Below are positions 12,601-18,357 of a stretch of DNA of 64,000 nt, piece after piece. The notes beneath the pieces are model-generated. The model had not been told where the DNA came from. It searched no databases and was given only the letters and a program-made list of their open reading frames with translations. This DNA comes from Pseudoxanthomonas sp. JBR18. GTDB taxonomy: Bacteria > Pseudomonadota > Gammaproteobacteria > Xanthomonadales > Xanthomonadaceae. The stretch lies in the NCBI RefSeq assembly GCF_028198165.1, contig NZ_CP116339.1:3913001-3977000 (forward strand), written 5' to 3'. Numbering within the stretch: position 1 is the stretch's first letter; the number at the start of each line of letters is the position of its first letter. A program made the translations under genes and the position numbers.

Positions 12601-12830
12601 GCATCGACCACGCCGGCGGCATCGCGCTTGATCCCCATCGACTGGTTGAGGCTGTTGCGGATGCCGGTCACCTGCACGCGATCCAGCGTGGTGGCATCGG
12701 TCTGGGCTGCCTCCTGCGGATCGGGCGTAGCGGTGGTCGCGTCCTGTGCAAAGGCCGGGTTGATGACGAGCACGCCACCAACGAAGGTGAACATGGCCCG
12801 CGACTTGAATTTCTTCAGCTTGTGATTCAT
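9672..12830 (-). CDS. TonB-dependent outer-membrane receptor (Xanthomonas-Caulobacter carbohydrate type)
   Basis: Outer-membrane active transporter, energised by TonB-ExbBD, probably for xylo-oligosaccharides. The 1052-residue protein starts at the ATG at 12830 with AGGAC 8 bases upstream. A signal peptide ends at NPAFA-QDA (about residue 29); a TonB-box-like LDRVQVTG follows; the plug domain (about 60-190) has NLAESLQRITGISIERRDGEGAQVTARGF; the rest is a long beta-barrel ending in GVRYNF with the terminal Phe needed for barrel insertion. Size and plug motifs fit the large receptor subfamily that sits in sugar loci of Xanthomonas and Caulobacter. A LacI-type operator lies ~325 bp upstream, and the xylan enzymes flank it. 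Substrate is inferred from context only. Confidence 0.93.
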   Translation of the reverse strand: MNHKLKKFKSRAMFTFVGGVLVINPAFAQDATTATPDPQEAAQTDATTLDRVQVTGIRNSLNQSMGIKRDAAGVVDAISAEDIGKFPDTNLAESLQRITGISIERRDGEGAQVTARGFGPQFNTVTLNGRLIPGADAFGAPGQTPIGGVDGGTRAFNFAQLASEAITGIEVYKTSRATAPSGGIGATINIQTDRPFNHQGVVASAGVKGAYDESQPFGNDITPEVSGIFSYTSPDKVWGIGLSGSYQKRHGGSVQATENTWNIQQWTGSDPALRPDAVVVNAPQIGQLYGMPNDLRYAFADFERERINGQAVLQFAPTDSLTLTLDYTYSTNEIREERGEQAIWLQRANSFTNLEFDTGQTVATPVYLRDVPTGAKDFGLEQQRNMQKYKLGSLGFNANWQATDRLNLSFDAHNSKTQALPNDPVTGGSATYFSLAGTNNCTNGPNCGGQWAQELSFNNGLPTGVRTWYPTAADSIAGTNGDPSRPFTEGELGSQVLRIYYQRQVTEVKEGRFDGTWDLDNGRFQFGIGSTETTMDRQISDTYSTLGDWSVANAGNEPGLTDLLQPVDITGMFDDYSVNGTPSTAWRGNADQLALWAGNQYGATTRYNPQYSDNNHVEEKTRSAYVQLELPGELGGMTTNTRLGLRYEKTEVVSTSQVATPNAILWQANNDFQIVRSSDLQPFSEKTSYNYVLPNLDFSIDITSDLKGRVSFGQTIARAPYSNLFAGPSPGAPTGSILINPSTRGAGSSQNPKLDPLESDNLDLGLEWYFADASYVSATFWNKRVNNFIGNTVSRESLYGLTDPTSGPDAQAALAFLQSGACAAQVGAAGNDVASACSANDTALFAATALLRNTAETGGLAAYNGSSAQTLALENAYDLTGEADDPLYLFDVSRPVNQNKANIHGWELGGQYFFADTGFGIYANYTIVEGDVGFDNNVLDRDQFALLGLSDTANVMFMYEKYGWSARLAYNWRDEYLIAANQNGANRNPYYVEPYEQWDLSVNYAFNDHFSIGFEAINLTGEDVRWHGRSEKQVIKLIDQDPRYTLGVRYNF

Positions 12831-13271
12831 CCGTGTGTCCTGTGGTCTGTGGCCGAACGGCCGGTGGCGCCAGCGGCAAGCGGCACGTGCCGCGCTGTTC
12901 TCGTAACTGGTACGTGAGCCAATAACTTGTGACGTCGCATTGGTCCCCTCCCCTCGTGGATCGATGGACCACCCCCCCGGACGGCAGCCACCGGCGGCCC
13001 TTGGCCGCAATCCCGCGTCGCGCTATGGAGCGACCGTTTCCGAAGATGGAAACGGATGCACCGAGCGCGCCGGTGGCCGAACCGCTCGGGCACCCGCTGG
13101 TGCCACTGCGCCTCCGCCCCCTCCTTCGTGTTCGCGACCTTATTTACGTGTTAGCGCTATCACAAAGTGGCGCCACATAATCATCAATGTCGCTGCTTGT
13201 CACCGTGCGTTGCAGCATGTGTAGCCGCTGACATCGGCTGTAACCGTTATCAACCGATCACTGCTTGGACT
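12831..13271 (-). promoter_or_regulatory. Long leader/promoter region of the TonB receptor
   Basis: 441 bases without a gene. It holds the LacI-type operator (13149-13162), an adjacent perfect 10-bp palindrome GTGGCGCCAC (13167-13176), and a perfect 8-bp hairpin CCGTTTCC/GGAAACGG at 13034-13055. If transcription starts near the operator, the receptor mRNA leader is roughly 300 nt. No promoter hexamers are convincing. Confidence 0.5.
13149..13162 (-). promoter_or_regulatory. LacI-type operator (xyl-box) upstream of the TonB receptor
   Basis: Read on the minus strand the site is TGATAGCGCTAACA, a 14-bp near-palindrome. It is identical to the site in front of xylB and differs at one position from the xyl-box TGGTAGCGCTAACA that I recall for XylR of Xanthomonas campestris. 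Probable binding site for the LacI protein encoded at 27247. Confidence 0.8.
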
Positions 13272-14093
13272 TTATGAAAAGACCAGCTCAAACCAGGCTT
13301 GCACACGCTCGCCAGGCAGCAGCACATCACTGCGCAGATTGAAGGCGTCGGGCGGCCCGGTTTGCGGCTCCAGGCATGTCGCGTGGGGTGTTTCGTCGTA
13401 CAAAACCCAGTGGTCGCAGCTGGCGGTGAGCAGTAGTCGCTGCCCCGCGCGCTCCAGGGCCGCTGCCTCGCCACTGATGTAACAGTCGTCCAGCGGACCC
13501 GGCGGCCGGGCCAGTGGCAGCGTGGCGATCCCTTGCTCGTCGCGCGGATAGAACGCGCGCGGATTGAAGGCGATGCGCTCGGCCTTGTGGAACCATGGAT
13601 GCCAACCCAGCACCGGACATGGCATCGCCCGCTGCCCCGCGCTGAAACTCAACTCCATCCGCAACCGGTTGGCCGACAGCGCGATTCGATGGATGGCCTC
13701 GCCGCCAAACGGCCAGCGCGGATCGTCTTCCAGCGACAGGGCCAAGGTCAGTTCAGTGCGTTGCTGCTCCAGCACACGCCATGGCCGGTCGAAGGCGACC
13801 CCGTGGATCGCATGCGGGCCCAGGTTGACCGGCAGCGCATGGTCCCGCGCCTCGAATTGGAAACGTCCGCTGCGTATCCGCCCCGCCCACGGCAGCATGG
13901 GATAGCAGCCCCAAGAGATCGCACCGGGGAAGCCCTGATCCGGGCCCACCAGCCAGTCCACCCCTTCGTACCGGATCGCCGACAAACGTCCACCGGCGTG
14001 TAAGGCCACCTCCACTGCCAGACCGGCGTCCTCCAGGCCGATGCAAGGGCCTGGCGGCAAGGGATCCAGCGCTGGATCAGTCGTCTTTTCCAT
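13272..14093 (-). CDS. Aldose 1-epimerase (mutarotase family)
   Basis: Interconverts alpha and beta anomers of aldoses, here most likely xylose released inside the cell. The 273-residue protein has the GalM-family catalytic set: HAIHGVAFDRPW in the N-terminal half, the catalytic His in GWHPWF, and the catalytic Glu in LEPQTGPPDAFN near the C-terminus. There is no signal peptide, so it acts in the cytoplasm. The ATG at 14093 overlaps the end of the upstream GH43 gene by 17 bases, so the two are translationally coupled in a symporter-GH43-epimerase operon. The open frame extends farther upstream but only as a shadow of GH43. Confidence 0.88.
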   Translation of the reverse strand: MEKTTDPALDPLPPGPCIGLEDAGLAVEVALHAGGRLSAIRYEGVDWLVGPDQGFPGAISWGCYPMLPWAGRIRSGRFQFEARDHALPVNLGPHAIHGVAFDRPWRVLEQQRTELTLALSLEDDPRWPFGGEAIHRIALSANRLRMELSFSAGQRAMPCPVLGWHPWFHKAERIAFNPRAFYPRDEQGIATLPLARPPGPLDDCYISGEAAALERAGQRLLLTASCDHWVLYDETPHATCLEPQTGPPDAFNLRSDVLLPGERVQAWFELVFS

Positions 14094-15096
14094 AGGGATA
14101 CACCGTGACGATGCTGCCATCGGGCGCATGCTGCAGTTCGACCACCTTGATCGACCGCAAGTGCGTAATCCCGCCAGAGTACAGGGCGTCGTGGTAATAC
14201 AGCCACCAGCGCCCGCCGAAGGCGACGATCGAATGATGTGTCGTCCATCCCACCACCGGCGCGAGCACCCTGCCCTGATAGGTGAATGGACCATACGGAC
14301 TGTCACCGGTGGCATAGCAAACGTAATGCGTATTCCCTGTGGAATAGGACAGGTAGTAACGGCCTCCGTGGCGATGCACCCAAGGCGCTTCGAAAAACCG
14401 ACGCGCGTGGTCGCCGGCGAGCAGAGGCTGGCCATCCTGGTCCAGGATCTGGACCTCCCGGGTCGGCTCGGCGAACTGTTTCATGTCTGCCGACAGTCGC
14501 GCGATGCGCGGCCCCAGCGCCGGCTGATCCTCGGCCGGTTCGTCGTAGTCGACGTGGTACTGATCATCGCGATAGTGCTGGAGTTGCCCTCCCCAAATAC
14601 CGCCGAAGTAAATGTAATGTGCGTCGCCGTCTTCCAGCACCGCCGGATCGATGGAATAACTGCCGACCATGGGCTCCGGCTCGGCCACGAAGGGGCCCTC
14701 CGGACGCTCGCCCACCGCCACGCCCAGTTGGAATCTGCCATCGGCACGCTTGGCCGGGAAGTACAGGTAATACCGACCGTCGCGGCATGCCGCATCCGGC
14801 GCCCACATCTGCCTTGAAGCCCACGGCACGTCCTTGACGTGCAGCGCCATGCCGCAATCCACCGCCTCTGCGTCCGGACCGTCCATGCGAAAGACGTGGT
14901 AGTCCTCCATCGCGAAGTGGTCGCCGTTGTCGTTGAACGCCGCGCCGCCCTCGATGTCGTGCGAAGGATAGATATAGAGGCGCCCCTCGAAGACGTGGGC
15001 TGACGGGTCGGCGGTGTACAGGTGGGTGACAAGCGGCGCCGAGACGGCCCTGTCAGCCAGCGCTTCGAGTTCGGTCGGATCAGTCAATTCGGTCAT
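14077..15096 (-). CDS. Cytoplasmic glycoside hydrolase family 43 (beta-xylosidase/arabinofuranosidase)
   Basis: Five-bladed beta-propeller glycosidase that probably releases xylose (or arabinose) from imported xylo-oligosaccharides. The 339 residues show the GH43 catalytic triad: general base Asp30 in YTADPSAHVF, the pKa-modulating Asp in YSIDPAVLEDG, and the acid Glu in FFEAPWVHRHGG. The segment YIYPSHD followed by DNGDHFAMEDYHVF is characteristic of compact, single-domain GH43 enzymes. It lacks a signal peptide and any carbohydrate-binding module, in contrast to the exported GH43 at 21 kb, so the two act in different compartments. It lies 33 bases downstream of the symporter gene. Confidence 0.9.
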   Translation of the reverse strand: MTELTDPTELEALADRAVSAPLVTHLYTADPSAHVFEGRLYIYPSHDIEGGAAFNDNGDHFAMEDYHVFRMDGPDAEAVDCGMALHVKDVPWASRQMWAPDAACRDGRYYLYFPAKRADGRFQLGVAVGERPEGPFVAEPEPMVGSYSIDPAVLEDGDAHYIYFGGIWGGQLQHYRDDQYHVDYDEPAEDQPALGPRIARLSADMKQFAEPTREVQILDQDGQPLLAGDHARRFFEAPWVHRHGGRYYLSYSTGNTHYVCYATGDSPYGPFTYQGRVLAPVVGWTTHHSIVAFGGRWWLYYHDALYSGGITHLRSIKVVELQHAPDGSIVTVYPYGKDD

Positions 15097-15129
15097 TGCA
15101 TCGCCAGGGCAAGGGGGAGGAAGGCCAAG

Positions 15130-16620
15130 TCAGGCGCTCGATGCCGCACTGGCCCGGCGCAGTTCCAAGTCGTGTTCGATCCGCTTCTCAGTGGACTTGT
15201 TGATTTCGTAGCGGAACAACAAGGCGATCCCGAGCAGGAAGGGGATGGCGCAATAGACACTGACGGTCAGGCGGATGCCCTGCACCACCGAAGGCGACTG
15301 CACGGCCGCGTCTCCGTCGTAGCCATAGGCGGCCAGGATCGCCGCCACCAGTGCGCCGCCGATGCTTAGGCCAGTCTTCAGGCCACACAACATGGCCGAA
15401 AAGATGATCGCCGTGGCGCGACGGTGGTTGCGCCATTCCGAGTAATCGGCGACATCGGCGATCATCGCCCACAGCAATGGCGTGCTGATCCCGTAGAAGA
15501 AACCATGGAGCATGTAGGACAGCATCACCAGACCCACCGCGTCGGGTGGATAGAACGCGTAGGCCAGCAGACAAAGCGTGGACAGGAACAGCGAGCCACC
15601 GAAGACATCGCGCTTGCCGTAGCGATCGGCCAACCGACGCGAGAAACAAATGCCGCCGATCATGCACAGCACGCCGCCGGCACTGAACACGCTGAAGGCC
15701 GAGGTAGGCGCGTCCTGTGGCCAGTGGAAACCGGCCAGTCCCATGCCGATCAAACCACGGTTGAGGCCCTCGATGGCGCGATTGACACCGACCGCATCGA
15801 CGAAATGGGCCAGCGCCCCGGGATCCAGGTAGTACTTGAAGTAATAGACGTACATGCCTCCCTTCAACGCCAGGGTGACAAACACCAGGATGGTCAACAG
15901 CAACATGACGCGCCATGGACGGTTGCGCATCAGGTCGGTCAGGTCCTGGCGAATGCTCGACCCCTCCCCTGACACCGGCACCACCCGCTCGCGAGTGGTG
16001 AAGAAGGTGATCAAGAAGAACACCGTGCCGATCACGGCAAACAGGGCCATCGTGTACTCGAAGCCGCGCGCCTTGTCGCCATTACCCAGGATCAGCACCA
16101 ATGGCAGCAGCAGGACCTGGATGATGAACTGGGCAATCATCACCGCCACGAAGCGATACGAGGACAAGCTGTTGCGTTGATCCATGTTGCCGGTCAGCAC
16201 GCCACTGAGCGCCGAGTACGGCAGGTTGTTGGCCACGTAAACCAGCATCAGCAAGGTGTAGGTGGCCAGGGCGTAGGCCGTCTTGCCAGCCTGGCCCAGG
16301 TCCGGCGTGGTAAAGGCCGACAGCGACAGCACCCCGAACGGGATCGCGGTCCACAGGATCCAGGGCCGGAACTTGCCCCAGCGCGTGCTAGTGCGGTCAG
16401 CCAACACGCCGATGACGGGGGTGAAAACGAACGCCCCCAGCAGGCCGACCACGAAGATCACCTTGGCCGCGCTGGCCGCCGGGATGCGATAGACGTCGGT
16501 GTAGAAGAACGCGAGGAAGGTCACCAGGGTCTGGAAGATCAGGTTGGCTGCCAGATCGCCCAGGCTGTAGCCAATCTTCTCGCGGACCGAGAGCTTGCCC
16601 GTGGCGTCGGTCATGCGCAT
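15130..16620 (-). CDS. MFS sugar:cation symporter (GPH family), probably xylo-oligosaccharide uptake
   Basis: Inner-membrane transporter of the glycoside-pentoside-hexuronide family (MelB/XynB-like). The 496-residue protein has about twelve membrane helices, the family opening VREKIGYSLGDLAANLIFQ, and the cytoplasmic loop LADRTSTRWGKFRPWILW that includes the conserved Asp/Arg sequence between helices 2 and 3. The ATG at 16620 has GAGGG 4 bases upstream; a second in-frame ATG at 16614 is better spaced. It is the first gene of an operon with GH43 and an epimerase and is divergent from GH10. The shared intergenic region contains a perfect LacI-type operator. Substrate is inferred from the neighbours. 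Confidence 0.88.
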   Translation of the reverse strand: MRMTDATGKLSVREKIGYSLGDLAANLIFQTLVTFLAFFYTDVYRIPAASAAKVIFVVGLLGAFVFTPVIGVLADRTSTRWGKFRPWILWTAIPFGVLSLSAFTTPDLGQAGKTAYALATYTLLMLVYVANNLPYSALSGVLTGNMDQRNSLSSYRFVAVMIAQFIIQVLLLPLVLILGNGDKARGFEYTMALFAVIGTVFFLITFFTTRERVVPVSGEGSSIRQDLTDLMRNRPWRVMLLLTILVFVTLALKGGMYVYYFKYYLDPGALAHFVDAVGVNRAIEGLNRGLIGMGLAGFHWPQDAPTSAFSVFSAGGVLCMIGGICFSRRLADRYGKRDVFGGSLFLSTLCLLAYAFYPPDAVGLVMLSYMLHGFFYGISTPLLWAMIADVADYSEWRNHRRATAIIFSAMLCGLKTGLSIGGALVAAILAAYGYDGDAAVQSPSVVQGIRLTVSVYCAIPFLLGIALLFRYEINKSTEKRIEHDLELRRASAASSA

Positions 16621-16957
16621 CTATCCCTCAAGGCCAGCGTAGGTCGATCGAGTGGATCGTGTCGCATGTCCCCTTTCAACGCCATTGTTTGCGCCACCTC
16701 ACCGCTCCTGTGTTGGCGAATCCGCAGCAGGATTGCCCGCTTTGGCGGTCCCCGCACCTCGCTGCGCGCAAATTATGATAGCGCTATCATTCAAGGGTCA
16801 CGCTGCGCAGCAGCAATCGGTTGTGTCTCGCAAACGTTGTCCCCCATGGACGATGCCCTGCCCCTTGCTTTCAGGCTCCGTCCCTATCGCCGCGCAAACG
16901 CCCGGGCGCCTGCGGTGCCCTTGATCGAATGATCCATCCAGCCACGGAGCTTGCCGA
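16621..16957. promoter_or_regulatory. Divergent promoter region, symporter operon / GH10 xylanase
   Basis: 337 bases without a gene between two divergent units. The one clear element is the operator at 16775-16790, nearly midway (155 bp from the symporter start, 168 bp from the xylanase start), so a single bound repressor could silence both directions. Confidence 0.6.
16775..16790. promoter_or_regulatory. LacI-type operator (perfect palindrome)
   Basis: ATGATAGCGCTATCAT is a perfect 16-bp palindrome. Its core TGATAGCGCTATCA shares 13 of 14 positions with the operators at the receptor and xylB. It probably binds the LacI regulator at 27247 and controls both divergent transcripts. Confidence 0.85.
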
Positions 16958-18211
16958 ATGCCGCAACCATCCCAGCCCTCCCTGCCCCACTGCATCGTGC
17001 GGCCTGCCGCCAGCGCAGCCAGGACCCTGACCTCGACGCGATCGCGCCTGGGCCGCCCTCGTCTGGCCGTGCTGTCCGCCACCCTGATCGCACTCGCCAG
17101 TATCACAGCCAGTGCCGCACAGCCCCAGAGTCCTCAGACCTTGAAAGACGCCTATCGTGGTGATTTCAACGTGGGTGTCGCCATCGGCGATGGCGTGGTC
17201 AGCGGGAAAGACACCTGTGCCCGCCAGGTGGTGCTCTCGCAGTTCGACAGCATCAGCCCGGAAAACACGCTCAAGCCCGAGGTGCTGCATCCCAAGCCTG
17301 GCGTCTACGACTTCAGCAAGGGTGACGCGTATGTGGACTTTGGGCGCGCACATGGCATGTTCGTGGTCGGGCATACGCTGCTGTGGCACATCCAGACCCC
17401 GGCATGGATGTTCACCGATGCGCAAGGCACCTCACTCGATGCCGATGCCCAACTCGCTCGCTTGCGCGACTACATCCAGCGGATTGCCGGCCACTATGCG
17501 GGCCGCGTGCAAGGCTGGGACGTGGCCAACGAAGTCATCGACGAGTATGGCGGTTACCGGGAGAGTCCGTGGCTGAAGAATGTCGGCGACGGTGATCGCC
17601 TCCTGCGCGAAGCCTTCCAGGCCGCCGCCCGCCATGCGCCGCAGACCGAGCTGTACTACAACGACTTCGATACTTACAAGCCGGACAAGCGCGCCGGGAT
17701 CGTGCGCTTGGTCAAGATGCTGCAGGCGGCGGGATTGCGCATCGACGGCGTCGGCATGCAGGGCCACTGGGGCCTGGATCGCCCCTCGATCGCGGAAATT
17801 GAACAGACCATCGACACCTTCTCCGCGCTTGGGGTCAAGGTCATGATCACCGAGCTGGATATCGACGTCCTGCCGCAGCCTGCCCAGACCGAAGGCATGC
17901 CCGCGGACCAGCGACTGGCGCTTCCCACCGACGCGGTCGCGCGCCGCAAGCTGGACCCTTACCCGGATGGCCTGCCCGATGACATGCAACGACGCCTGGC
18001 GCAGCGTTACGCCGACCTGTTTGCGCTATTCCATCGCAAGCGCGCGGCCATCTCCCGGGTGACCTTCTGGGGCGTGCAGGACGGCGGCTCCTGGAAAAAC
18101 GATTACCCGGTCCAGGGCCGCAGCAACTATCCCTTGCTGTTCGACCGCCAGTGCATGCCCAAGCCCGCGCTCGACGCGGTCCTGCGCGTGCCGACACAGC
18201 ACACCCCCTAG
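16958..18211 (+). CDS. Secreted endo-1,4-beta-xylanase, GH10
   Basis: Cleaves internal beta-1,4 bonds of xylan to xylo-oligosaccharides by a retaining mechanism. The 417-residue protein has a long (~53 residue) signal region with a basic stretch (RLGRPRLAVLSATLIALA) and a cleavage site around ASA-AQP, then a single GH10 (beta/alpha)8 barrel. The acid/base Glu192 is in WDVANEVIDE, and the nucleophile Glu299 is in MITELDID. Substrate-binding GHTLLWH and the late WGVQDGGSW motif are also present. No carbohydrate-binding module is visible. The ATG at 16958 has GGAG 8 bases upstream. It is transcribed divergently from the symporter operon, under a shared operator. Confidence 0.95.
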   Translation: MPQPSQPSLPHCIVRPAASAARTLTSTRSRLGRPRLAVLSATLIALASITASAAQPQSPQTLKDAYRGDFNVGVAIGDGVVSGKDTCARQVVLSQFDSISPENTLKPEVLHPKPGVYDFSKGDAYVDFGRAHGMFVVGHTLLWHIQTPAWMFTDAQGTSLDADAQLARLRDYIQRIAGHYAGRVQGWDVANEVIDEYGGYRESPWLKNVGDGDRLLREAFQAAARHAPQTELYYNDFDTYKPDKRAGIVRLVKMLQAAGLRIDGVGMQGHWGLDRPSIAEIEQTIDTFSALGVKVMITELDIDVLPQPAQTEGMPADQRLALPTDAVARRKLDPYPDGLPDDMQRRLAQRYADLFALFHRKRAAISRVTFWGVQDGGSWKNDYPVQGRSNYPLLFDRQCMPKPALDAVLRVPTQHTP

Positions 18212-18311
18212 ATCCCTGGCGCGGGCGCGAAGGCTGCCGCGCCGTAGATAAAATGCGGAGGCGACGATGCCGGCGTCCCGGGGAGGAACCCGCCGACATC
18301 GCCGCACCCGC

Positions 18312-18341
18312 GCCGGTCATCGCGCATGCGCGGTGACCGGC
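18312..18341. repeat. Long inverted repeat between convergent GH10 and GH3 genes
   Basis: GCCGGTCATCGCG (18312-18324) pairs with CGCGGTGACCGGC (18329-18341) as a 13-bp stem with one wobble pair and a 4-base loop. It lies between two gene ends and could stop transcription from both sides, but no T tract follows, so Rho-independent termination is not assured. Confidence 0.5.
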
Positions 18342-18357
18342 CGAACGGCGTGATGGT

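Noticed and set aside
9642..12917. 1091-codon plus-strand open frame opposite the TonB receptor
   Set aside because: It mirrors the receptor gene in GC-rich DNA, has no family motifs, and is Val/Gly/Ala/His-rich as expected for an antisense shadow. The minus-strand receptor has clear signal, plug and barrel features.
13239..13254. TGTAACCGTTATCA as a further LacI operator upstream of the receptor
   Set aside because: The two halves match poorly (about 3 of 6 positions), so it is not supported as a palindromic site.
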